A stretch of DNA of 64,000 nt from NCBI RefSeq assembly GCF_009650605.1, contig NZ_WAJT01000002.1, positions 434,001-498,000 on the forward strand, written 5' to 3'. The position numbers and the translations under genes were made by a program. The stretch's first letter is position 1; each line of letters begins with the position of its first letter. The DNA comes from Labrenzia sp. CE80. Its GTDB lineage: Bacteria; Pseudomonadota; Alphaproteobacteria; Rhizobiales; Stappiaceae. The notes under the pieces are model-generated. The model had not been told where the DNA came from. It worked only from the letters and a program-made list of their open reading frames with translations, and did no database searches. Below, piece after piece: positions 16,154-24,807 of the stretch.

Positions 16154-18589
16154 TCAGGCGGCCGCCACCTCGTCAAGGAACCGTTCGACCTGTGCCTTCA
16201 AGGTTTCTGTCTTGGAGGACAGTTCACCGGAAGCGGTGAGAACCATATCGGCAGACTGTGTTGTCTGGTCGACGGCCTGAGACAGTTCCGACATGTTGGA
16301 AGACACCAGCGTGGTGCCCTGGGCCGCGCGCTGAACATTTTGAGAGATCTCCGTCGTCGCCGAACCTTGCTGCTCGACCGCCGCAGAGATTGTCGACGTA
16401 TAGCTATCGACCTCTTCCATTATCTCGGTGATCTCGGCAATGGCTTCCGCGGAATCGCGGGTGGCGCTTTGGATCGCAGAAATCTGACTTGAGATTTCCT
16501 CAGTAGCCTTTGAGGTCTGGGTTGCCAATTCCTTCACTTCAGACGCGACCACGGCAAACCCCTTGCCGGCCTCTCCGGCGCGCGCCGCCTCGATCGTTGC
16601 ATTCAAAGCAAGAAGGTTTGTCTGCTCAGCGATAGCCTGGATAAGGGTTATGACTTCGCCGATCTTGGCAGCCGATGCAGCTAGCCCTTCGACCTTTTCG
16701 TTGGTCGAACGCGTGCCGATTGTGGCTTTTCCGACAACTTCGGTCGTCTGGGAAACTTGGCGCGAGATCTCGCCAATTGAAGCTGCCAGCTCTTCTGCGG
16801 CACTTGCAACCGTCTGTACGTTCTGCGTGGCATCGTCCGCAGCGCCCAGTGTCTGCGTAGCGTGGCCAGAGCTTTCGCGAGCGATCTCGGTTAGACCTTG
16901 AGCCGTCCGGTCTAGCCCCTCTGCCGTTTCTCCGACCGAAGTCAGGACGTCTGATGCGGCGGCACGGAAGCCGCTGATCAGCTCCTCGACTTTCTGCTGG
17001 CGGGCAAGACGTCCCTGCTCTTCTCTAGCGCTTTCCTCCTGAAGGCGGCTGCGTTCAACCGCGTTGTCGCGGAAAATCTGAACCGTACGGCTCATGTCGC
17101 CAATTTCATCGCCGCGCTCAGCGCCGAGAATCTCGACATCCGTGTTGCCATCTGCGAGTTCCGACATGACTGCCGTCGTCCGCTGGATCGGTCGGGAAAC
17201 AGCCAGGCTAAGGACAATTGCAAGGCAAATGCCGAGAGCGATTGCCACTCCAACAGAGACACCGATCGTGCCGAGCGCATTGGATGCGGAAACAGAGGCC
17301 TCATGGGATAAATCCGAGGCCAACTTTGCGATCATGGCACGAACGTCCTCGGAGAGAACCGTCAGGATGTCACTCATTCGATCGGAGGAATTGCTGACCT
17401 CGACAACGCGGGCAAAGTTTTCACCGAAAGACGCAATCGCTGAATCAAGCTCTGTGAGCTGACCCTTCATCTCTGGAAGACTTTTCGTACTTTCTGCGAT
17501 CTTGGCGGCCGTGTCCTTGACCGTTTCAAGTTGGGTAAGAACTTCAGTCTCTTTCTCGGCGGTAGCTTTGGAAAGGAATTCAAGCGCCGTGGCCTTTATC
17601 GTCAAGGCTCCGGTATTTAGAGACGCTGCGTTGGCAGAGATTTTAGCAGCAATATCGAGTTGGGTGTTTGCAGCTGCTGTTGTCTCTTGGACTTTGTCGA
17701 TCGCCGCGATTGTCTTATCTCTAATGGAAATCGCTGAGTCGGAAAGCCCCTCGATTGCATCTTTCAGCTCCAGTTTGAGCTCGTAGATTTCCATGAAATT
17801 CGTCGTTATCATCAGTTCGTCGAGTCGTGCCCGCAAACTGTAGGCCTTGGTGACGAGCCCCCCCAATTCGGCGCCGGTAATACCGTCGATTTGGGCAACC
17901 GCCATTGACGCGGCCTTCGGTGCGAGCTCCTCGGCAAGCTGCATCGCTTGCTGCATTTTCTCACCATTCAATGAAGTGCCAGCGTCATTGTAAAGATCTT
18001 TGATTTGTAGAGTAGTTTGGCCGATTTCGGAGGCAAGCGTTCCGAGTTGACGGGCTTCTTTCTGGGTCTCGATTGCAATTTTTGCAAGGTCCGCGGCTTT
18101 TGTGCGAATGGCATTTGCCTTGGCATCGACTGCCATGGCGACATTCCCGACGTTTGCATTTGACTGGGTCAGCGCGTCTAAGAGGTTGTCTTTATTGGAG
18201 AGCAAAGATGTTAGTTCGACGAACGTGTTCTTGAGGCCATCAACTGCACTTACGGCATCATTGACGTTGCTCTGGGCCTCTGAGTGCATCGACAGGGTGG
18301 CACTTAATTCTGCAAGGCGCGCATTTAAATCATCAATAGCCTTTGTCGCGGATGCCGCCGTTTCCTCATCGTGTGAGGATAGATACGCACCACGAGTCGC
18401 TGAGACGTTCTGCAGCTGAGCCATGACCTGCATGGCTTTGTCGGCGCTTTGAAAGCGTTCTGACAATCCGCTGATGGAAAATGCCCCGATTGCCCCAACG
18501 ATCGCCGTTAGAATCAGAACCGCTGCAAAACCTCCGCCGACTTTTGCACCAAAGCGAATGTTATTGAAAATAATGAGTATTTTTGACAT
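16154..18589 (-). CDS. Methyl-accepting chemotaxis protein with long helical sensor
   Basis: An 811-residue chemoreceptor. TM1 is at about residues 20-40 and TM2 at about 439-464, leaving a periplasmic region of nearly 400 residues that is almost all predicted helix. It is rich in Ala, Leu, Lys and Glu and resembles an extended helical-bimodular bundle. HAMP follows, then the signalling coil with the standard tip AIAEQTNLLALNATIEAARAG. The C-terminus ends LDEVAAA without a CheR pentapeptide. ATG 18589 is chosen for its GGGAA spacing and because the following residues form the cytoplasmic lead into TM1. The ligand is unknown; no chemotaxis operon is nearby. Confidence 0.92.
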   Translation of the reverse strand: MSKILIIFNNIRFGAKVGGGFAAVLILTAIVGAIGAFSISGLSERFQSADKAMQVMAQLQNVSATRGAYLSSHDEETAASATKAIDDLNARLAELSATLSMHSEAQSNVNDAVSAVDGLKNTFVELTSLLSNKDNLLDALTQSNANVGNVAMAVDAKANAIRTKAADLAKIAIETQKEARQLGTLASEIGQTTLQIKDLYNDAGTSLNGEKMQQAMQLAEELAPKAASMAVAQIDGITGAELGGLVTKAYSLRARLDELMITTNFMEIYELKLELKDAIEGLSDSAISIRDKTIAAIDKVQETTAAANTQLDIAAKISANAASLNTGALTIKATALEFLSKATAEKETEVLTQLETVKDTAAKIAESTKSLPEMKGQLTELDSAIASFGENFARVVEVSNSSDRMSDILTVLSEDVRAMIAKLASDLSHEASVSASNALGTIGVSVGVAIALGICLAIVLSLAVSRPIQRTTAVMSELADGNTDVEILGAERGDEIGDMSRTVQIFRDNAVERSRLQEESAREEQGRLARQQKVEELISGFRAAASDVLTSVGETAEGLDRTAQGLTEIARESSGHATQTLGAADDATQNVQTVASAAEELAASIGEISRQVSQTTEVVGKATIGTRSTNEKVEGLAASAAKIGEVITLIQAIAEQTNLLALNATIEAARAGEAGKGFAVVASEVKELATQTSKATEEISSQISAIQSATRDSAEAIAEITEIMEEVDSYTSTISAAVEQQGSATTEISQNVQRAAQGTTLVSSNMSELSQAVDQTTQSADMVLTASGELSSKTETLKAQVERFLDEVAAA

Positions 18590-18856
18590 TGGAAGTTCCC
18601 ACCCAGGTCTTTGTGACCAATTATCTTGTCTCATCTGAGAACAAAATAGATTCTAAGTATAAATTCCGGGTAAATGAGATACTTCTATATATCGGTGCTG
18701 GTTTTCCTGTTTTTGGACTTCTTTACCGGCTGATTCCGGTGAATGGAACCTGGTGTCTCGGCCTTGTGATAGTATATCTTCCTAAAGGTAATGTAATTGT
18801 GATCATCAGAGTCAACCCATTGATTGTACGGGCTTTGTTTTCCTTCATCGCGTGTA

Positions 18857-19615
18857 TCAAACGTGTTGACCACCGTTGATATGGATCTCAGAGCCTGTGA
18901 CGTATGACGACGGATTGGTGCAGAGGAAGTGGATCGTATCCGCCACCTCATCCGGGCGACCCAGTCGACGCAGCGGGATATCGTCGATCATCTTTTCCGT
19001 ACCAGGCGAAAGAATGGACGTATCGATTTCGCCTGGCGCAATGGCGTTGACGCGGATGCCATGAGGCCCAAAATCGGCCGCCATTTCCCGTGTCAACGAA
19101 GACAGCGCGGCTTTGGAAGTCGCGTAGGCCGTGCCGGCAAATGGGTGGACGCGTGAGCCCGCGATAGAGGTCACATTCACGATTGAGCCTCCCGCATTCT
19201 TGAGCTCGCTGAAGAGACCGCGGCCGAGCATGATTGGCGCAAAGAAATTGACCTGAAAGACATGGCGCCAGCTGTGCATCGGAGTGGTTATCGAGTCGAG
19301 TCTCTGCCCATTGTCTCCCTTGGGGCTGATGCCGGCATTGTTTACGAGGGCATGCAACTTGGATCCGTGTGGCTCGAGCCGCTTGCGCATTTCCTGAACC
19401 GCATAGCCGAGGTTCTCCGGATCCGAGAGGTCGACCTGAATATGGTCTTCAGGACCCATCGGCCATGGACACTTGTCGGAAAATGCCTGGCGTGAACAGG
19501 TGATGACGCGCCATCCAGCTGCCGAGAACCGCTTGACGGTCGCGTGGCCGATGCCTCGGCTGGCACCTGTCAAGACAATCGTGCGTCTTTCATCAATCGT
19601 GTTCTCGTCGGTCAT
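18857..19615 (-). CDS. Short-chain dehydrogenase/reductase
   Basis: A 252-residue classical SDR. It has the cofactor motif TGASRGIGHA (about residues 16-25), NNAG near residue 91, the catalytic Ser in NVTSIAGS, and YATSK (Tyr and Lys) around residue 162. The C-terminal INGGQHV is typical of tetrameric members. An R residue at the second cofactor strand (TCSRQAF) suggests NADP(H). The substrate cannot be named. The 220-base region between it and the chemoreceptor contains no gene I can support. Confidence 0.9.
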   Translation of the reverse strand: MTDENTIDERRTIVLTGASRGIGHATVKRFSAAGWRVITCSRQAFSDKCPWPMGPEDHIQVDLSDPENLGYAVQEMRKRLEPHGSKLHALVNNAGISPKGDNGQRLDSITTPMHSWRHVFQVNFFAPIMLGRGLFSELKNAGGSIVNVTSIAGSRVHPFAGTAYATSKAALSSLTREMAADFGPHGIRVNAIAPGEIDTSILSPGTEKMIDDIPLRRLGRPDEVADTIHFLCTNPSSYVTGSEIHINGGQHV

Positions 19616-19745
19616 CCAGATTGCCTTGATCTCATATTTTCGTATTGCTACGGGAAAGTTGACTTTTTGGGTTCACTTTAGTTTAAGCGCAGGAACCCAT
19701 CTATGACAGAATAGATCGAAAAAACGAAACGTTGTGGGTCCCGGG

Positions 19746-19988
19746 ATGATCATCTGTTCGTGTAATGTGTTGTCAGACAAGCAGCTCCGCAAGGCGGCAG
19801 AAGAAATGCGTGCGGATCCTAACGGAAAAGTTCCCACCCCCGGCGCCGTGTTTCGTCACCTAGGGTGTCGTCCAAGATGTGGCAGCTGTTTTCCATCGGT
19901 CATTGACTTAATCCACGAAAAGGGATCAGAAGGGGTTGTGGTCGCCAGTGACGGCTACAGTCGGCTCAAGACGGCAACAGGCAGATAA
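19746..19988 (+). CDS. bfd: Bacterioferritin-associated ferredoxin-like (2Fe-2S) protein
   Basis: An 80-residue BFD-type [2Fe-2S] protein. The four cysteines are arranged as in Bfd: CxC at the start (ICSCN, residues 4-6) and CxxC later (RCGSC), with an extra Cys in HLGCRP. Bfd reduces the bacterioferritin core so that stored iron can leave, and a bfr gene follows after 19 bases, so they should be co-transcribed. ATG 19746 is preferred because it begins exactly at the family N-terminus (MIICSCN); a GTG four codons upstream lacks a good ribosome-binding site. Confidence 0.9.
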   Translation: MIICSCNVLSDKQLRKAAEEMRADPNGKVPTPGAVFRHLGCRPRCGSCFPSVIDLIHEKGSEGVVVASDGYSRLKTATGR

Positions 19989-20007
19989 TTAGTAAGGAGA
20001 AGGCTCG

Positions 20008-20493
20008 ATGAAGGGCAACACGCAGGTCATCGGGTATCTCAACAAGGCTCTGCGTCACGAGCTGACTGCGGTCAACCAGTACTGGCTGCACTCTCGTCTT
20101 CTTCGAAACTGGGGTTTTACCAAACTCGCCAACAAAGAGGCGGAGGAGACGCTGGAAGAGCGTGGGCACGCTGACCAGATCATTGAGCGGATCTTGTTTT
20201 TGGAAGGCTATCCGAATCTCCAGGTACTCGACCCCATGCGCATCGGGACAACTTTGAAGGACTGTCTGGAAGGCGATCTTGCGGGCGAATATGCCGCCCG
20301 GGCTCTTTATCACGAGGCACGCATGGTCTGCCACGAGGCAGAAGACTATGTGTCTATGAAGCTCTTTGAAGTGCTGCTGGGAGATGAGGAAGGCCACATC
20401 GACTTTCTGGAAACTCAGCTCGAGCTGATCGAGCGCATTGGCATCGACCGTTACGGGTTGCTTCAGTCCACGTCCGCCGACGTCAACACCTAG
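20008..20493 (+). CDS. bfr: Bacterioferritin lacking the haem-ligand methionine
   Basis: A 161-residue ferritin-like iron-storage protein aligning end to end with E. coli Bfr. All ferroxidase-centre ligands are present: Glu18, Glu51, His54, Glu94, Glu127 and His130. The residue that ligates haem between two subunits, normally Met52, is Arg52 (codon at 20161-20163). This subunit should therefore oxidise iron but not bind the inter-subunit haem, at least as a homomer. AAGGAG precedes the ATG. Bfd is directly upstream. Some bacteria form mixed shells with a second, Met52-containing Bfr, which is not in this window. Confidence 0.93.
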   Translation: MKGNTQVIGYLNKALRHELTAVNQYWLHSRLLRNWGFTKLANKEAEETLEERGHADQIIERILFLEGYPNLQVLDPMRIGTTLKDCLEGDLAGEYAARALYHEARMVCHEAEDYVSMKLFEVLLGDEEGHIDFLETQLELIERIGIDRYGLLQSTSADVNT

Positions 20494-20525
20494 GCAGGCT
20501 GCAAGAGCGCCACTGGCTCCGCTCG

Positions 20526-21158
20526 TCAAAGCTCTACCAGATCACCGCCAGCTGCATCTGCGTCTTCCTTGTCGTGAGTGACCAGCAAGACAGGCAGTCC
20601 CCGTTCCCGCGCGAGTCTGAAAACGAGGTCGCGCAGATCGGCGCGGCGAGACTGATCCAGGCTTGAGAACGGCTCGTCCAGAAGTAGGGCTTCCGGTTTC
20701 GCCAGCAGCAGCCTCATCAGAGCTATGCGAGTCTGCTGGCCTCCCGACAACGTTGCGGGATCGCGATCTGCGAAACCATCCATTCCGATATCGCAAAGAG
20801 AAGCCTCTACCGCAGTCGTTCTCTCGTGTTTGGTCATGCCGCCATTTGGCAGGCCGAAAAGAAGATTGTCGCGAACGGTCATATGTGGAAACAGCAGAGG
20901 CGACTGAAACATAAAACCGACATGCCTGTCCTGGGGGGAAAGGGTGGTGATGTCGCGGTTGTTCAGAATGAGCCGGCCGGTCGCCTCGAAGGGCGGTCGC
21001 AGAAAACCACCCACATATTCAAGAAGGGTCGATTTGCCCGCCCCGCTGTCGCCCATGACCGTCAGGACGTTCCCCGGTGCAACGGTCTTGGACAAACTAA
21101 GCAGAAGACGACCGCCGAGCGATATCTTCACATCTTTGAGCAGCAGCCCAAGGGTCAT
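20526..21158 (-). CDS. ynjD: ABC transporter ATP-binding protein, YnjD type
   Basis: A 210-residue ATPase subunit. Walker A is GDSGAGKST (about residues 36-44), the Q-loop is FMFQSPLLFP, the signature is LSGGQQTRIALMRLLL, Walker B is EALLLDEPFSSLD, and the switch His is in LLVTHDKED. It energises the YnjC permease encoded just upstream, whose stop overlaps its start as ATGA. It is short for the CysA/PotA-like group and has no regulatory C-terminal domain, as expected of YnjD. It is the last gene of the ynjBCD operon and convergent with bfr. Confidence 0.92.
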   Translation of the reverse strand: MTLGLLLKDVKISLGGRLLLSLSKTVAPGNVLTVMGDSGAGKSTLLEYVGGFLRPPFEATGRLILNNRDITTLSPQDRHVGFMFQSPLLFPHMTVRDNLLFGLPNGGMTKHERTTAVEASLCDIGMDGFADRDPATLSGGQQTRIALMRLLLAKPEALLLDEPFSSLDQSRRADLRDLVFRLARERGLPVLLVTHDKEDADAAGGDLVEL

Positions 21159-22843
21159 CTGATCACTTTCATGGCGGTTCGGTTTCGAAACAGCAGGGCA
21201 GGGATAGCGGCGGCTACGCTAAATCCGATCAGAGGTACCAGTAACTGCAACGTCCCATAGAGCGCAATCAGGGGCCGGTTACTACCGCTCGAAAGGGCGA
21301 GACTTTCGGTGGTGATGGTTACGACACGTCCGGCTCCGATCATCAGTGTCGGAAGATATTGACCGACGGAAACCGCCAGGCCGACGGCAAAAGCAACAAG
21401 CAAGGGGCGGAGCAGCAGCGGTAGCCGAACCTTGAAGAAGATGCGGTTTGCAGAGGATCCGAGACTGGACGCGATCTTGGCGAAGCGCGGGTCGAGCTCG
21501 TTCCATGGGTCTTTCAGGGAAAGATAGACGTAGGGCAGCACAAAGATGAGATGGCCGAGACCAACGGCAAACATGGTTCCATCCAGATGAAGTCTGGCGA
21601 AAAGCACCTGCAAGCCGAAAAGGAATGACACTTGTGGAATAAGCAGGGGTAGAAAGACGAAACCGTCGAAAGCTGCTTTTTCAGCGCTCGAAACGCCACG
21701 CGCCCGCGTATTGGCCTCAAGGTGCCAGAGAACGAGTACACCGGCGATTAGCGACGCTGGAATGCCAATGGCCATGGTTGTGAGCAATGGCGCACCTGCG
21801 ACCGCTCCCAGACCGGTCCAGAGTTTCGTGGTGAAGGCCGCGGGTAAACTGTCCGGAAACCACCAGCTTTTTGTCACCGACCAAATCGGCAGCAACAAAA
21901 TGCCGGCGACCATGCCGCCGACGACGATCGACATGCCCGCAAGGACGGAAAGGTTGAACGGTCTATCGTGTCGGTGTCTCCTGCCAGAGGCGCCGTGCCC
22001 AAGTCCATTGACAATTCGCTCGAGCAAAAACCAGATCAATAAAGCAAGTCCAGACAGGGCAAGTTGCAAGAGGGCCGCCGCGGAGGCCTGAAAGCGGATG
22101 GCCGGATCCGGGTCCCCCATCCAGCCCATAATCCGTGGGGCAAGAGGAGCCGGTGTCGTGGGTCCGAGAATCTGTGCCATGTCGACGACGGAAGTCGAGT
22201 AGACGAGCACTGCGAGAACCGGCAGGCGGATACGGCTGTAGACCTCTGGCAGACATGCCTTTAGGAAACCGGCCGTCCGGCCATATCCAAGTGTGGCCGT
22301 CACTTTCATTTTCCGAAAGCTATCTGTCTGTGGCAGAACTGCGAGCGTCATCAGGAACAGGAACGGCACTTCCTTCATGATGAGGCCCACGGTCATGGCC
22401 ATGCCGAAGGGGTCGTTGAGAATGAGCAGGTCTGGCGGTCGATCAAAGCCGGTTGCCCATGGCGACATCAGGCGCACGAGGAACCCGCTCGGAGCAATCA
22501 GGAACGCGAGACCGAAAGCCGCCGCTGCATGCGGCACCGCAAGAAGCGGGGACAATAGGCGCCGCACGAGCTTAAATGCGGGCGTTCCCATCCAGCTCGC
22601 AACAAAGAGCATGGTCATTGCGAGCGAAAGCGCTGTCGCCGCTAGCCCGGTGCCAAGGCTCAGGCCGATGGAACGGAATATGCCAGGGGTCGCGAAAAGG
22701 TCCCTAAAGGGCCTAAGAGACAGTTCCTGCCCGCCAAGTGCCGGCAAGTAGCCAAAGGCGGGAAGGAGCGTTCCTGCCAGGCCCGCTAAGAGTGGTCCGA
22801 CGAGCAGAAGGACCACCAACGCGGTCGGCAGGCGGCTCATCAT
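21155..22843 (-). CDS. ynjC: ABC transporter permease, fused YnjC type
   Basis: A 562-residue integral membrane protein composed of two tandem binding-protein-dependent permease halves, about residues 1-270 and 290-560. Each has roughly six transmembrane helices and a cytoplasmic EAA-type loop (AGFLKACLPEVYSRIRLPVL and SANRIFFKVRLPLLLRPLLV). This fusion is the normal YnjC architecture, as in ThiP-like proteins. The substrate of YnjBCD systems is not established to my knowledge. Two adjacent ATG codons make the start uncertain by one residue. Confidence 0.9.
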   Translation of the reverse strand: MMSRLPTALVVLLLVGPLLAGLAGTLLPAFGYLPALGGQELSLRPFRDLFATPGIFRSIGLSLGTGLAATALSLAMTMLFVASWMGTPAFKLVRRLLSPLLAVPHAAAAFGLAFLIAPSGFLVRLMSPWATGFDRPPDLLILNDPFGMAMTVGLIMKEVPFLFLMTLAVLPQTDSFRKMKVTATLGYGRTAGFLKACLPEVYSRIRLPVLAVLVYSTSVVDMAQILGPTTPAPLAPRIMGWMGDPDPAIRFQASAAALLQLALSGLALLIWFLLERIVNGLGHGASGRRHRHDRPFNLSVLAGMSIVVGGMVAGILLLPIWSVTKSWWFPDSLPAAFTTKLWTGLGAVAGAPLLTTMAIGIPASLIAGVLVLWHLEANTRARGVSSAEKAAFDGFVFLPLLIPQVSFLFGLQVLFARLHLDGTMFAVGLGHLIFVLPYVYLSLKDPWNELDPRFAKIASSLGSSANRIFFKVRLPLLLRPLLVAFAVGLAVSVGQYLPTLMIGAGRVVTITTESLALSSGSNRPLIALYGTLQLLVPLIGFSVAAAIPALLFRNRTAMKVIR

Positions 22844-22882
22844 CTATCTGTCCTGCCGAGGTCATGCCAGACCGTCAAAGGC

Positions 22883-24112
22883 TCAAGAACCACCGTAGCG
22901 CGCAGCCCAGGCTTTTTCCAAAGCCGCCACCCAGCTCGGGTGGGGTTCAGGAAGTGTCGCCCCGAGGTCATCTGGCCTCAGAGTTGCTGGGCCAAGGTCG
23001 ATTGCTGCAAAGGTTGCCTTGTCGGCATCAGGCAGCTTTGCCACATCAAGAACCGTAGGGTCGCCCCATACTGCAGGGTTTTGCTTGCGCGCCTGGGCCT
23101 CCGGCGAAAGCAGGAAGTTGGCCAGGACCATCGCACCTTCTTTGGCAGAGCTGTTGAAAGGGATCGCCACAAAGTGCGTGTTGCCAATGGTACCGTCGTC
23201 AAAAACGAAACTGCGTGCGCTCGCTGGTAGCTCATCATTCGCGATCGCGCTGGAGGCATCTCCCGGATTGAAGGTGATCGCAACGTCGAGTTCTCCATCG
23301 GCCAGCAGCTGACGCATCTGGGCGGCATTTTGCGGAAAGGCCTGTGCTTTGCGCCACATGTTTGGGTGCAGTTCGTCGAGATAGGCAAAGAGTGGTGCGA
23401 CGTCCTTGTCAAAGCGATCGGCAACCACGGGCTTTGAGAGCTTTGCCTGTTTGTCGATTGTCGAAATCAGGACCTGCTTGAGAAATGTCGAGCCGTGAAA
23501 GTTGGGTGGCTGTGGGTAGCTGATCCGGCCGGGATTTTCGGCAGCATGAGCGGCAAGGGCCGCGAGGCTCCTGGGTGGTTCGGGAAGCCGGGCTTCGTCA
23601 TGTATGAACACGAGCTTGGCCATGCCCCAGGGGCTTTCCTGGCCATCTGTCGGTACTGTGAAATCTGAGAGCACGGTCGGCTTGCCGATGACATCCACAT
23701 ATGTCCAGTTCGGCAAGGATTGCGCCCATCCCGGAGCTGCGAGCAGTTGTTGCGCCTTGAGGGTTCGGAAGTTCTCGCCGTTGATCCAGACCAGGTCAAC
23801 ACTTCCGGCTGTCTCACGTCCCGCGGTTTTTTCGGCGATGATCTGGGTTACGACGCCTGCCGTATCGGCCACCTTCACATGGTTGACCGTCACGCCATGA
23901 CGTTTTTCGAGTTCCGAAGCGGCCCATGCGATGTAATCGTTGATACGCGGCTCCCCGCCCCAGGCGTGAAAGTAGACGGTTTGTCCTTTCGCAGTGTCCA
24001 GGGTCTCGGCCCATTCATCATCCGCGGCTGCTGCAGGCAAAGCCAGGGCGCCGGCGAAGGCGGTGGCGAGAAGCAATTTCCCCAGATGAGTGTGAAGATC
24101 TTTGATGCGCAT
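22883..24112 (-). CDS. ynjB: ABC transporter substrate-binding protein, YnjB type
   Basis: A 409-residue periplasmic binding protein. A clear Sec signal peptide (hydrophobic core LLLATAFAGALALPAAAA, cleaved about residue 30) is followed by a two-lobe binding fold, beginning VYFHAWGGEPRINDYIAW, which is the YnjB family signature. It delivers an unknown ligand to YnjC. The chosen start is the ATG at 24112, since AAGGGG lies inside the longer TTG-initiated frame. It is the first gene of the operon, 39 bases ahead of ynjC. Confidence 0.9.
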   Translation of the reverse strand: MRIKDLHTHLGKLLLATAFAGALALPAAAADDEWAETLDTAKGQTVYFHAWGGEPRINDYIAWAASELEKRHGVTVNHVKVADTAGVVTQIIAEKTAGRETAGSVDLVWINGENFRTLKAQQLLAAPGWAQSLPNWTYVDVIGKPTVLSDFTVPTDGQESPWGMAKLVFIHDEARLPEPPRSLAALAAHAAENPGRISYPQPPNFHGSTFLKQVLISTIDKQAKLSKPVVADRFDKDVAPLFAYLDELHPNMWRKAQAFPQNAAQMRQLLADGELDVAITFNPGDASSAIANDELPASARSFVFDDGTIGNTHFVAIPFNSSAKEGAMVLANFLLSPEAQARKQNPAVWGDPTVLDVAKLPDADKATFAAIDLGPATLRPDDLGATLPEPHPSWVAALEKAWAARYGGS

Positions 24113-24201
24113 CGCTTGCCCCTTCAACTTGTTGCCTTTCTCTGACGTGCCTGAGCGCTGCCGGTCAAGACAATGCTTTGTGAAGCTCGGTGATCACCAG
24201 C

Positions 24202-24669
24202 TCAGACAGGCAGGACGTGCGTGTCCTTGATTTCCTCCATGACGGCATAGGTGTGAGTTTCACGAACACCGGGCAGGGTCAGGATGACATCCGACAGAAA
24301 CCGGCGATAGGCCTCCATGTCGAGAACCCTGCTCTTCACCAGGTAATCAAATCCACCCGCGACCATGTGGCATTCGAGAATGTCAGGCGACCTTTCCACG
24401 GCGTATTTGAAGGCGTCGAAGATCTCGGGAGATGTGCGGTCGAGTTTTATTTCGACAAAGACGAGAAGCCCACGCCCGACCTTTGACGGAGCCAGCTTGG
24501 CCGCAAAGTTTTCGATGAAGCCGTCTCTGATCAGACGTTTGGTTCGCTCAGCGGTCGCGGTGGCTGACATACTGATGCGCTCGGACAGTTCCGTGTTGGT
24601 AACACGGGAGTCCTTTTGAAGTTCTGACAGGATTTTCCGATCAGCTCGATCGAGGTCCGTGAAATTCAC
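24202..24669 (-). CDS. Lrp/AsnC-family regulator, probable proline-responsive activator of putA
   Basis: A 155-residue transcription factor. The N-terminal winged helix-turn-helix (about residues 5-55) includes LSELQKDSRVTNTELSERI. The C-terminal RAM/AsnC ligand-binding domain (about 70-150) includes VAGGFDYLVKSRVLDMEAYRRF. It is divergent from putA with 138 bases between, the arrangement of PutR, the proline-dependent activator of putA in alphaproteobacteria. The start is a GTG (24667-24669) embedded in one of two repeated elements, which suggests self-repression. Function is inferred from family and position. Confidence 0.9.
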   Translation of the reverse strand: MNFTDLDRADRKILSELQKDSRVTNTELSERISMSATATAERTKRLIRDGFIENFAAKLAPSKVGRGLLVFVEIKLDRTSPEIFDAFKYAVERSPDILECHMVAGGFDYLVKSRVLDMEAYRRFLSDVILTLPGVRETHTYAVMEEIKDTHVLPV

Positions 24670-24705
24670 CGATAAAGCCCCAGTTATATGAAAATTTCAC
24701 CGAAT
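24659..24705. repeat. Two near-identical dyads between the Lrp-type gene and putA
   Basis: GTGAAATTCACCGAT (24659-24673) and TGAAAATTTCACCGAAT (24689-24705) are imperfect palindromes sharing the TGAAA/TTCACCGA core, about 30 bases (three helical turns) apart. The first covers the regulator's start codon. This spacing on one face of the helix is what Lrp-type octamers favour, so they are candidate operators. Confidence 0.6.
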
Positions 24706-24807
24706 ATAGGACAAAAATTAGGAGATATAAATTCAAAATATGACACAAACTGAGAAATCAACGTTGTCGCGCCGGCGTTCGGCTGCCGCTGCTAGGGAGT
24801 TCTTGTC

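Noticed and set aside
18583..18879. 98-codon plus-strand frame in the gap between the long chemoreceptor and the SDR
   Set aside because: It overlaps both neighbours antisense, has no clear ribosome-binding site and no family resemblance; the hydrophobic content comes from AT-rich intergenic DNA.
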